A stretch of 64,000 nucleotides of DNA from G965276765 sp965276825 (GTDB taxonomy: Bacteria > Actinomycetota > Acidimicrobiia > Acidimicrobiales > Palsa-688), in assembly GCA_965276825.1 (NCBI GenBank), contig OZ255630.1, forward strand, positions 3,472,001-3,536,000. Reading direction: 5' to 3'. The notes beneath the pieces were generated by a model that saw only the letters and a program-made list of their open reading frames with translations, did no database searches and was not told the origin of the DNA. This document shows positions 8,722-16,566 of this stretch, piece by piece (the stretch's first letter is position 1; each line of letters opens with the position of its first letter). Both the position numbers and the translations under genes were made by a program.

Positions 8722-9556
8722 GCTTGTTGGTTGCGACGCCGTAGGCCTCCGTGCTCGAAGGGAATGCGCCGGCGCGCACGTCGCTGGCATAGGCGCGCAG
8801 GGCGTCGACGGAGGTTTCGCGCAGCGACGCGTAGCGGCGCACGAACTTCGGCTTGAGCCGGTCCTCGAGACCGAGCACGTCGTGGAAGACGAGGACCTGT
8901 CCGTCGCAGTCGGCGCCCGCCCCGATGCCGATGGTCGGCACGGGCACGACCGACGAGACCTCGGCGGCGACCGGCGCCGGCACCGCTTCGAGCACGATGG
9001 CGAAGACGCCGACGTCGGCCAGCGCCAGGGCGTCGTCCACCAACGCCCTCGCGGCGTCCGCCGTCCTGGCCTGCACCTTGAACCCGCCGAAGGACCGGAC
9101 CGACTGGGGGGTGAGTCCGAGGTGGCCCATCACCGGAATCTCGGCGTCCACGAGGGCCCGGACCATGGGGAGGCGCTTGCGGCCTCCCTCCAGCTTGATG
9201 GCCTGCGCGCCGGCCCTGACGAGCCTGGCCGCGTTGCGCACGGTGTCCGCCGGGCTGATGTGGAAGCTCAACCAGGGGAGGTCGGCGACGATCAGCGGCG
9301 CGGGCTTGGCCCGCGCCACCGCGGCGACGTGATGAGCCATCTCGTCGACGCCGATCGACAGCGTGTCGTCGTAGCCGAGGACGACCATGGCGAGGGAGTC
9401 GCCGACGAGGATCATGTCGACCCCGGCCTCGCTCGCCATCCCGGCGCCCGGGGCGTCGTAGGCGGTCACCATCACGAGCGGCGGACCGACGCCCTTCCTC
9501 GCCCTGACGTCGGCGACGGTGAGGGGCTCGACGGTGTCGATGGACACCTTCAGCAC
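8714..9556 (-). CDS. panB: 3-methyl-2-oxobutanoate hydroxymethyltransferase
   Basis: A 280-residue PanB, which transfers a methylene group from tetrahydrofolate to ketoisovalerate to make ketopantoate. Family motifs MVTAYDAPGA, VGDSLAMVVLGYDDTL and KLEGG are clear. The frame opens at GTG 9556 (or 9547), but neither has a good ribosome-binding site. A strong one (GGAAGGAG, 9623-9630) instead serves an ATG at 9615 whose reading frame ends across this GTG; see the leader ORF. One extra G in the run of six before the GTG would fuse the two frames. Confidence 0.9.
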   Translation of the reverse strand: MLKVSIDTVEPLTVADVRARKGVGPPLVMVTAYDAPGAGMASEAGVDMILVGDSLAMVVLGYDDTLSIGVDEMAHHVAAVARAKPAPLIVADLPWLSFHISPADTVRNAARLVRAGAQAIKLEGGRKRLPMVRALVDAEIPVMGHLGLTPQSVRSFGGFKVQARTADAARALVDDALALADVGVFAIVLEAVPAPVAAEVSSVVPVPTIGIGAGADCDGQVLVFHDVLGLEDRLKPKFVRRYASLRETSVDALRAYASDVRAGAFPSSTEAYGVATNKRG

Positions 9557-9615
9557 CCCCCTCGGCGCAGGAACGCCGATCCACGGGCGTGACGCGGCAA
9601 CGTCGGGATGGCCAT
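9550..9615 (-). CDS. 21-residue leader ORF overlapping the panB start
   Basis: ATG at 9615 lies seven bases after the near-perfect Shine-Dalgarno GGAAGGAG. The 21-codon frame ends in TGA at 9550-9552, inside the panB GTG CTG AAG start. This may be a translational coupling peptide, or the true panB N-terminus cut off by a one-base loss in the G-run just before the GTG. No codon bias typical of an attenuator peptide is visible. Confidence 0.4.
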   Translation of the reverse strand: MAIPTLPRHARGSAFLRRGGC

Positions 9616-9705
9616 TGACGATCTCCTTCCGGTCGCCGCAGATGTCGGCGCCACGTCCAGCATGCCGCACCCGGGGACCGACGCGCACGGCCGTCCCCGC
9701 AGAGA

Positions 9706-10404
9706 TCAGACGACGCGTCCGAAGATGTTCATCGACACCGTCGTCAGGTGCTCCTGGGCGGCGCGCGTGGCACCCTCCCGATCGCGGGCCCTGACGGCGT
9801 CGACGATGGCGTGGTGCTCGCACTGGTAACGGGAGCGGCGCTCGGCCGAGTCGTTGCGCCGCTTGAGCTGGCCCCACACCTGGTTCTCCCTCGACGCGTC
9901 GACAGAGCGGTACAGCGACTGGAGCAGCCGGTTGTGGGTGGCGTCGATCAGGCTCCGGTGCAGGGCCCGGTCCCAGGCCTCGAAGTCTGCGTGGCTCTCC
10001 GCCGTGTCACCCCCGCGGAGGCTCCTGTCCATCTCCTCGAGATCCCGCTCCGTGGCGTGGAGGATGACGAGTCCCATGGCCTGAGGCTCGATCAGCGATC
10101 TGACGGCCATCACGTCCGCCGGGGCCACGTCGGTCAGGGGGAGGAGGGGAGCCCCGGGCCGGGGGGCGCCGACGTCGGGCCGGAGGAACGTGCCCCGTCC
10201 GACCTCCCTGGACAACACCCCGGCCGCCTCGAGCTGTGCCAGGGCATGGCGGACGCCCGTCCGGCTGACCCCCAGCTCGTCGGCCAGGCGCCGTTCCGTC
10301 GGGAGGCGCCCTCCTGGCCCCACGGGGGATCGGCGGGCCCGGTCGAGGATGCGCTCACTCAGGGCGGAGAGGGTGAAGCCCGGGATGTCCTCGGCCGCGG
10401 TCAC
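9706..10404 (-). CDS. GntR/FCD (FadR-type) transcriptional regulator
   Basis: A 232-residue GntR regulator. The winged helix lies at about 10-75 (GGRLPTERRLADELGVSRTGVRHALAQL), followed by an all-helical FCD effector domain with the metal-site motif FHRSLIDATHN-like (DRALHRSLIDATHN) and QCEHHAIVDAV. FCD members usually sense organic acids. It starts with GTG and is divergent from the FAH-hydrolase/ABC-importer unit, which it very probably controls through sites in the 217-base spacer. Confidence 0.87.
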   Translation of the reverse strand: MTAAEDIPGFTLSALSERILDRARRSPVGPGGRLPTERRLADELGVSRTGVRHALAQLEAAGVLSREVGRGTFLRPDVGAPRPGAPLLPLTDVAPADVMAVRSLIEPQAMGLVILHATERDLEEMDRSLRGGDTAESHADFEAWDRALHRSLIDATHNRLLQSLYRSVDASRENQVWGQLKRRNDSAERRSRYQCEHHAIVDAVRARDREGATRAAQEHLTTVSMNIFGRVV

Positions 10405-10449
10405 GCGTCGCCATCGCTGCGGGGTCGCGTGGCGGTGCGTCTCGTTACT

Positions 10450-10468
10450 CCAACCATTCCAACCAATC
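10450..10468. promoter_or_regulatory. Tandem CCAACCA motifs near the gntR start
   Basis: CCAACCATT (10450-10458) is followed directly by CCAACCAATC (10459-10468). The same CCAACCAAT occurs once more at 10536-10544, by the divergent gene. GntR/FCD proteins often bind TGGT-ACCA half-sites, so these are candidate operators. Confidence 0.35.
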
Positions 10469-10504
10469 TAGCCGGTTCGGCCGTCTTCCCGAGCATCGGA
10501 GGCC

Positions 10505-10575
10505 TTGACTCGTGGAGAAACCCGAGTTAGGGTCCCAACCAATCGGACCAAGTGGTCGACCAGCCCGAGATTGGT
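10505..10575 (+). promoter_or_regulatory. Putative promoter and GntR operator for the catabolic operon
   Basis: TTGACT (10505-10510), a 17-base spacer and TAGGGT (10528-10533) resemble a housekeeping promoter. Just downstream lies a near-palindrome, TCGGACCA-AG-TGGTCGA (10543-10559), flanked by the half-sites ACCAATC (10538) and GATTGGT (10569). A regulator bound here would block transcription. This is inferred from sequence alone. Confidence 0.4.
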
Positions 10576-10621
10576 CGTTCACTTCGGGGGGCCGAGCACA
10601 CCGACCAAGGGGAGGCCCAGC

Positions 10622-11527
10622 GTGCGACTGGCGACGATCAACACCTCGAGGGGCCCGCGCCTCCATGTGCGGGGATCCGACGGGTACACGGACGTGGCCG
10701 ACGCGTCCGGCGACGAGGCCCACGCCACCCTCGCCGGCGCGCTGGCGGCCGGACGCTCGCTGACCGAGACCCTGGCCCAGCTGCCGACAGGGGGTGGCCA
10801 CGAGGTCGCCCCGGAGGACTTCGGCCCTGCAGTCCCCGATCCGGGCCGGATCCTCTGCGTCGGCGTCAACTACCGGGAGCACGCCATCGAGGGGGGACGC
10901 GAGGTCCCGACCTGGCCGGAAGCGTTCGTCCGCGGCCCCGGCAGCGTGCTCGGCCCGTACGCCGACCTGGTCAAGCCGGCGCTCTCCGACCGCTGGGACT
11001 TCGAGGGCGAGCTCGGTGTGGTCATCGGCGAGGGCGGCCGCTATCTCCGAGCAGAGAAGGCGCTCGACGCCGTCGCCGGCTACGTGGTGCTCAACGACGC
11101 GTCCGCCCGGGAGTGGCAGCGGGCCAGCACCCAGTGGACCCCGGGAAAGAACTTCGAGGCCAGCATGCCGATCGGCCCCGAGGTCGTAACCCCCGACGAG
11201 GTCGACATCCACGACCTGCGGCTGACCACGACCCTCAACGGCGAGGTCATGCAGTCGGCGTCGACGGCCCAGATGATCGTGGATGTGGCCAGCTGCATCG
11301 AGTTCTTCTCGTCGTTCACGGTCCTGCGTCCCGGTGACGTCATCGCCACGGGGACGCCGGGCGGGGTCGGCTTCGCCAGGACCCCGCCGGTCTGGCTCGA
11401 GCCCGGTGACGTGATCGAGGTCGAAGTCGAAGGGATCGGGACCATCCGCAACCGGGTGGTCGCCGAGGAGGGCGCCCCTCTCGAGTGGCGGTGGAGGGCC
11501 GAAGCGAAGTCGACCAGCACGCTCTGA
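10622..11527 (+). CDS. Fumarylacetoacetate hydrolase (FAH) family protein
   Basis: A 301-residue FAH-fold metal enzyme. The Mg-binding DFEGELGVVIG, the motif VLNDASAREWQ and the C-terminal TGTPGGVGF with PGDVIEVEVEGIG are family hallmarks. Members are acylpyruvases, isomerases or decarboxylases acting on 2,4-dioxo acids. The GTG at 10622 follows a good GGGGAGG site. It heads a GntR-controlled unit with an ABC importer and an RraA-type aldolase, suggesting it processes the imported compound. The exact substrate is not readable. Confidence 0.85.
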   Translation: MRLATINTSRGPRLHVRGSDGYTDVADASGDEAHATLAGALAAGRSLTETLAQLPTGGGHEVAPEDFGPAVPDPGRILCVGVNYREHAIEGGREVPTWPEAFVRGPGSVLGPYADLVKPALSDRWDFEGELGVVIGEGGRYLRAEKALDAVAGYVVLNDASAREWQRASTQWTPGKNFEASMPIGPEVVTPDEVDIHDLRLTTTLNGEVMQSASTAQMIVDVASCIEFFSSFTVLRPGDVIATGTPGGVGFARTPPVWLEPGDVIEVEVEGIGTIRNRVVAEEGAPLEWRWRAEAKSTSTL

Positions 11528-11584
11528 ACGGGCGTGGCGAGCGCCGCCACGCACAGCACACGACAGCAGCAGGGGGACAACACG

Positions 11585-12982
11585 ATGAGGTCAGACCACA
11601 CCACAGGCACGGGTGCCCGGGGGGGAGCCACGGCACGGAGGTCACGTCGGGGGGTGACGCCCCGGCGGGTCGGCGCCCTGGCGGCCGTCGCCGCCATCGG
11701 CCTGGCCGCGTGCGGCACGTCCGCGACCACCGGAGGGGGCGCCAGTCCAGCGGCGGCAGGAAGCGCCTCGTCGTCCAAGGGCAGCGTCACCTTCGCCGAC
11801 CTGGCTCCCTTCACCGGGGTCGACGCCGCCCTGGGACCGATCTACCTGGCCTCCTGCCTCGCCGCCACCCACGACATCAACGTCGCCGGCGGGGTGCTCG
11901 GCCACCAGGTCAACTGCAAGGCGGTCGACACGAGGGGCGACCCCGCCGACGCGGTGCCAGCGGCCCGCCAGATGTTTGCATCGACGGGCAACCTGGGCCT
12001 GGTGATCGGCGTGACCTCCGACGAGGCCGCCTCGGTGGTGCCGATCATCGACGCCAACAAGACGGTCGTCTTTGCCATGACCGGCCAGTCGGAGTTCGAC
12101 CACACCCACTTCCCGTACTTCTACCGCCTGGTGGCCCCCGACCTGGCCGAGTCCTACGCCCTGGTCGCCATCGCCGAGCAGAAGCACTACCACCGCCTGG
12201 CCATGGCCTTCGGCAACGACATCGGGTCCCAGACCTTCGTCGGCCCTGCCCTCGCAGCCACCAAGCGTGCCGGGCTCCAGGTCGTCGCCAACCAGACCCT
12301 CGACCTGCAGGCCAGCACCTTTCGCACCGAGGCCGAGAAGATCGTGGCCGCCCACCCCGACGTCATCCTCACCGAGGCGCTCGGGCCGACAGAGGCGACC
12401 TTCCTCTCCGAGATCAAGCAGCTCAACGGTGGGAAGATGATCCCGATCATCGGCACCTCGGCGACCATCGACCCGTCGTGGTACAAGTCGGTGTCCGCGG
12501 CCGTGGGCGCCCCCACACTGGCGGCGGACTACGTCGCCGACAACGTCGTGGTGGAGACCAGCGGCATGGCCTACAAGACGTGGGCCGCCTCGCTGACCGC
12601 GGTCAAGAGCAAGCTCGGCAGCGGCGGCAACTACACGACCTACCTGACCGCGCCGGGCGCCGTGCATCTCTACGACGGCATGAACCTGGCCGCACTGGCC
12701 ATGATCGAGGCCAAGAGCACGGTGCCGAGCGTCTACCAGGCCGACATCGCCAAGGTCGGCGACGGCGTGCCGGGAGCGACGGTCGTGACGTCCTACGCCG
12801 AGGGGGTCGCCGCCCTGAAGGCCGGCAAGGCCATCCGCTACATCGGCCCTGGCGGCCCGACCAGGTTCGACAGCTACCACGACTCGACCGGCCTGTTCCA
12901 GGTGGACAGCTACGACGCCACGGGCAACGTCACCGTCGTCGGCAGCATCTCCTCGAATGTCCTGCGCCAGCTCGGAGGGTGA
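11585..12982 (+). CDS. ABC transporter substrate-binding lipoprotein (branched-chain amino acid type)
   Basis: A 465-residue type I periplasmic-binding protein of the Peripla_BP_6 group. A twin-basic stretch precedes the hydrophobic segment and the lipobox LAAC, with Cys43 as the lipidation site. The mature part begins with VTFADLAPFTGVDAALGP, as in LivJ-like receptors, and carries AARQMFASTGNLGLVIGV. It is anchored outside the membrane and delivers ligand to the permeases encoded next. The ligand is probably a small organic acid or amide rather than necessarily an amino acid. Confidence 0.87.
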   Translation: MRSDHTTGTGARGGATARRSRRGVTPRRVGALAAVAAIGLAACGTSATTGGGASPAAAGSASSSKGSVTFADLAPFTGVDAALGPIYLASCLAATHDINVAGGVLGHQVNCKAVDTRGDPADAVPAARQMFASTGNLGLVIGVTSDEAASVVPIIDANKTVVFAMTGQSEFDHTHFPYFYRLVAPDLAESYALVAIAEQKHYHRLAMAFGNDIGSQTFVGPALAATKRAGLQVVANQTLDLQASTFRTEAEKIVAAHPDVILTEALGPTEATFLSEIKQLNGGKMIPIIGTSATIDPSWYKSVSAAVGAPTLAADYVADNVVVETSGMAYKTWAASLTAVKSKLGSGGNYTTYLTAPGAVHLYDGMNLAALAMIEAKSTVPSVYQADIAKVGDGVPGATVVTSYAEGVAALKAGKAIRYIGPGGPTRFDSYHDSTGLFQVDSYDATGNVTVVGSISSNVLRQLGG

Positions 12983-12983
12983 G

Positions 12984-13850
12984 GTGAACCTCTTCCTGGC
13001 ATCGATCGGCTTCGGGCTCGTCTCGGCGGCCGTGCTGGCCATCGCCGCGGTCGGCTTCACCATGCAGTTCGCGGTGACCGACGTGCTCAACCTGGCCTAC
13101 GGGGCGGTGATGATCGCATCCGCCTACGCCGCCTACACGGTCAACCAGCACGGCGTGTCCGTCTGGATCGGGCTGGTGGTGGCCGCGGTGGTCGGAGCGG
13201 TGCTCTCCCTGCTGCTCAACACCTTCATCTACACGCCGTTCCAGCGGCGCAGGGCCTCGCCGGTCGCGCTGGTGATCGTCGCCCTCGGCATGACCCTGAT
13301 CCTCGAGTTCGGGCTGCAGGCCATCGTCGGCGGCACGAGCGTGTCGTACCGGATGTCCCAGGGCGCGACGGTGAAGCTCGGGGGCCTGCAGCTCACGGTC
13401 GTGCAACTCGTGATCATCGCCCTCAGCGTGGTCACGATGGCGGCGGTGCACGTGCTGTTGCGCCACACCCGTCTCGGCAAGGCCATGCGGGCCACGGCGG
13501 CCAACCGATCGCTGGCCCGCAACTGCGGGATCCGCAGCGGACGGGTCGTCACCATCACGTGGCTCATGACCGGCGCCCTCTCCGGCATCGCCGGGACGGT
13601 CTTCGCCATCGACGCAGGCAGCTTCAACGCCACCAGCACCGACGTGTTCCTCGTCCTGCTCCTCGCCGCCGTGTTCCTCGGCGGTCCCGGCCAGCCCTAC
13701 GGGGCCATGCTCGGTGCCGGGTTGATCGGGCTGTCGACCGAGGTCAGCGCGGCGTACATCGTCTCCGACTACAAGGACGTCGTGGCCTTCGTGCTGCTGC
13801 TCGGCATGCTGGCCTTCAAGCCGACCGGCTTGCTCGGCGCCAGGACCTGA
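12984..13850 (+). CDS. Branched-chain-type ABC permease (LivH-like)
   Basis: A 288-residue inner-membrane permease with about eight hydrophobic segments. The opening LFLASIGFGLVSAAVLAIAA and the late loop VFLGGPGQPYGAMLGAGLIG are typical of LivH. The GTG at 12984 is preceded by GGAGGGTGAG, with only one base between it and the stop of the receptor gene. It would pair with the LivM-like half of the next protein. Confidence 0.88.
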   Translation: MNLFLASIGFGLVSAAVLAIAAVGFTMQFAVTDVLNLAYGAVMIASAYAAYTVNQHGVSVWIGLVVAAVVGAVLSLLLNTFIYTPFQRRRASPVALVIVALGMTLILEFGLQAIVGGTSVSYRMSQGATVKLGGLQLTVVQLVIIALSVVTMAAVHVLLRHTRLGKAMRATAANRSLARNCGIRSGRVVTITWLMTGALSGIAGTVFAIDAGSFNATSTDVFLVLLLAAVFLGGPGQPYGAMLGAGLIGLSTEVSAAYIVSDYKDVVAFVLLLGMLAFKPTGLLGART

Positions 13851-13859
13851 GGGAGCCAC

Positions 13860-15734
13860 GTGGGCACCGAGTTCTACCTCGTCACCATCCTCGTCTACGG
13901 CGGGGTCGACGCCATCGCCTGCCTCGGCCTCAGCCAGCAGTTCGGCGTCGCCGGGGTGACCAACTTCGGCTTCATCATCTTCCAGGCGGCCGGCGCCTAC
14001 GCAGCATCGGTCCTCTCCCTGCCGGCGAAGTCGGCCAACGGCGGCTTCCAGAACTACGTCGGTGGCCTCGGCCTCCCCTTCCCTCTGCCGTGGATCGGCG
14101 CGGCACTGATCGGGGGGCTCCTGGCTCTGCCGTTCACCTTCCTCGTGGGCCGCCGCCTCCGGGGCGACTTCGCGGCCATCGGCCTGCTCGTGACCGCGGT
14201 CATGGCCAACCTGCTGGTGACCAACTACGTCCCGCTGTTCAACGGGGCGGCCGGCCTGTCGCTGGTCCCCGCACCGCTCGGGGGGGTGCTCAACCCGCAG
14301 TCGGTCAGCTACCAGTGGGAGTACGGGATCCTCGCTGCCGTCCTGGCCGTCGGCGTCTACCTCCTGCTGCGACGCCTGACCGAGTCGCCCTACGGGCGGA
14401 CGCTGCGGGCCATGCGCGACAACGACGTCGTGGCCGACTCGCTCGGCAAGAACCTGCGCGACCTGCGCGTCCACATGCTCGTGCTCGGGGGCGCCATCGC
14501 CGGCCTCTCCGGCGGGATCCTCGTGGGGTTCATCAGCCTGTGGGCCCCGTCGGGGTGGACCTACGCCGAGACCATCGTGCTCTTCGCGGCGGTGATCATC
14601 GGGGGCGCCGGCAACCACAAAGGTGCGGTCCTCGGAGCGATCATCGTGCCCCTCGGCTTCGAGGAGGCGACCCGATTCATCCCGGCCTTCGGGCCTCCTG
14701 GGCTCATCCCGGCCCTGCAGTGGGTCGCCACCGGCATCCTCATCGTGGCGTTCTTGTGGTTTCGTCCCGACGGCATCCTGCCGGAGCGGGTGCGACGGGT
14801 CGGTCAGGGGGCCGGGCGCCGCGGTGCGGTCCCCGCCCCTGCGGACCTCCCGGGCACCCCCAGCCTCGACCTGGCGGCCGTCGAAGCGGTGGATGGTGTC
14901 GCCGGATTCGGCATCACCCACGCCTCGCCGGCGACCGCCGCCGTGCGACGCTCCCACGGAGGCGACCTCGCCCCGGGCGCACCGGTGCTCGAGGCCCTCG
15001 GGCTGGCCCGGACCTTCGGTGGGGTCCACGCGGTCACCGACGCCACCTTCGTCATCAGGCGGGGACAGCTCACCGGCCTGATCGGGCCCAACGGCGCCGG
15101 CAAGTCCACCACCCTCGCCATGCTGGCCGGGACCCTCCCCCCCTCCGCCGGCCGGATCCTGCTCAACGGCACCGACGTGACCGCCGTGCCCGCGTACAAG
15201 CGGGCCCGGCTCGGGCTGGTGCGCACCTTCCAGCTGGCCAGCGAGTTCAAGCGACTGACCGTGGCCGAGAACCTGCTCTGCGCCGTGCCCGGCCAGCCAG
15301 GCGACAGCTTCGGCGGCGCGCTCCGGGGACGTCGCCACTGGGGTGGCGCAGAGGCGGCCAACGTGGAGCGGGCCGCGGCGATCATCGAGCGCTTCGGGCT
15401 CACGTCGTACACCGACTCCTACGCCGGGGATCTGAGCGGCGGCCAGCGTCGGCTGGTCGAGATCATGCGGGCCCTCATGGCCGAGCCCGAGGTGCTGCTG
15501 CTCGACGAGCCCATGGCCGGTGTCCACCCCAGGCTGGCCCGCCAGATCGGCCAGGAGCTCGTGGCCCTCTGCCAGGAGGGCATGACCATCATGATGGTCG
15601 AGCACGAGTTGGCCATCATGGACGAGTTCTGCGACCCCGTGGTGGTGATGGCCGAGGGCAAGGTGCTGGCCGAGGGGACCATGGACGTGCTGCGGGGCAG
15701 GCCCGAGGTCGTGGAGGCCTACCTTGTCGGTTGA
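13860..15734 (+). CDS. Fused LivM-like permease and LivG-like ATPase
   Basis: A 624-residue fusion. Residues 1-330 form a LivM-type permease with about nine membrane segments (VIIGGAGNHKGAVLGA is the conserved loop); a 50-residue linker follows; residues 380-624 are an ABC ATPase with Walker A GPNGAGKST (409-417), signature LSGGQ (525-529), Walker B EVLLLDEP and the LivG-specific RTFQ motif. The two are separate genes in most Liv systems. The fusion is uninterrupted and in frame. It is part of the GntR-controlled importer. Confidence 0.9.
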   Translation: MGTEFYLVTILVYGGVDAIACLGLSQQFGVAGVTNFGFIIFQAAGAYAASVLSLPAKSANGGFQNYVGGLGLPFPLPWIGAALIGGLLALPFTFLVGRRLRGDFAAIGLLVTAVMANLLVTNYVPLFNGAAGLSLVPAPLGGVLNPQSVSYQWEYGILAAVLAVGVYLLLRRLTESPYGRTLRAMRDNDVVADSLGKNLRDLRVHMLVLGGAIAGLSGGILVGFISLWAPSGWTYAETIVLFAAVIIGGAGNHKGAVLGAIIVPLGFEEATRFIPAFGPPGLIPALQWVATGILIVAFLWFRPDGILPERVRRVGQGAGRRGAVPAPADLPGTPSLDLAAVEAVDGVAGFGITHASPATAAVRRSHGGDLAPGAPVLEALGLARTFGGVHAVTDATFVIRRGQLTGLIGPNGAGKSTTLAMLAGTLPPSAGRILLNGTDVTAVPAYKRARLGLVRTFQLASEFKRLTVAENLLCAVPGQPGDSFGGALRGRRHWGGAEAANVERAAAIIERFGLTSYTDSYAGDLSGGQRRLVEIMRALMAEPEVLLLDEPMAGVHPRLARQIGQELVALCQEGMTIMMVEHELAIMDEFCDPVVVMAEGKVLAEGTMDVLRGRPEVVEAYLVG

Positions 15735-16566
15735 CGGCTCGTCGGCTGGCGGCCACGCGGCTGAAGGCCACGCGGCTGGAGGGACGGGCGCTCCGTCGAC
15801 GGGTGTCACCCGGCCGGGCTCGGCCCTGCGGATCGAGGATCTGAGCGCTGGCTACAGCGGACGGGCCGTGGTCCAGGATGTCACCGTCCGGGTGGAGCCG
15901 GGCCAGATCGTGTCCGTGGTCGGGCCCAACGGGTCGGGCAAGAGCACGCTGCTCAAGAGCATCGTCGGCGTCGTGGACGTGCTCGGCGGCCGCATCGTGC
16001 TCGACGACGACGACATCACGGGCACGGCGCCCGAGGACGTGGCCAGGGCCGGGGTCGGCTACGTGCCCCAGATCGACGACGTGTTCGCCCCCCTCTCGGT
16101 CAAGGAGAACCTCGAGATGGGCGGCTACCTGCTGCCCACCCGGGAGGTGTCGGCCGCCATCGAGCGGGTGGTCACGGTCTTCCCGCGACTGGCGGAGATG
16201 TACCGCAGGACGGCGGGCAAGCTCTCGGGCGGCGAGCGCAAGATGCTGGCCATGGGACGGGTGCTGATGCTGCGGCCCTCGTTGTTCATCCTCGACGAGC
16301 CCACCGCCAACCTGGCTCCCCTCATTGCCAACCAGCTCCTCGCCGAGAACGTCAGGCAGCTCGCCGCGGCCGGCGCCTCGGTCCTGATCGTCGAGCAGCG
16401 AGCCCGTGCGGTGCTCGAGATCTCCGACCGCACCTTCGTCCTCGCCGGCGGCCGCTTGCGCATGGAGGGGTCGCCGGCCGACCTGGCCGAGAGCCAGGAG
16501 TTCGTCGACTCCTTCCTCGGCGGCGGAAGCCGGGCCGAGCCCCCGGGCCATACCCTGATCGAGTGA
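15724..16566 (+). CDS. Branched-chain-type ABC ATPase (LivF-like)
   Basis: A 280-residue ATPase with Walker A GPNGSGKST (67-75), LSGGERKMLAMGR (about 168-180) and Walker B FILDEPTANLAP. It would form the second nucleotide-binding half of the importer. The start is a TTG overlapping the previous stop by 11 bases, with GGAGG at a good distance; no ATG or GTG suits better. The first 35 residues are unusual, being rich in Gly/Ala/His and encoded partly by a 15-bp tandem repeat, before the standard core starts at ALRIEDLSAGY. Confidence 0.88.
   Translation: MSVDGSSAGGHAAEGHAAGGTGAPSTGVTRPGSALRIEDLSAGYSGRAVVQDVTVRVEPGQIVSVVGPNGSGKSTLLKSIVGVVDVLGGRIVLDDDDITGTAPEDVARAGVGYVPQIDDVFAPLSVKENLEMGGYLLPTREVSAAIERVVTVFPRLAEMYRRTAGKLSGGERKMLAMGRVLMLRPSLFILDEPTANLAPLIANQLLAENVRQLAAAGASVLIVEQRARAVLEISDRTFVLAGGRLRMEGSPADLAESQEFVDSFLGGGSRAEPPGHTLIE
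15744..15788 (+). repeat. Three tandem 15-bp units at the start of the ABC ATPase gene
   Basis: GGCTGGCGGCCACGC (15744), GGCTGAAGGCCACGC (15759) and the diverged GGCTGGAGGGACGGG (15774) follow each other without gaps. They encode GGHAAEGHAAGG. Period, copy number and position just after an overlapped start match the repeat at 1884-1928. Confidence 0.85.

Noticed and set aside
12930..15809. Long antisense frame over the ABC importer genes
   Set aside because: Same reason: composition of a complementary-strand shadow, no recognisable domain, no start with a ribosome-binding site.
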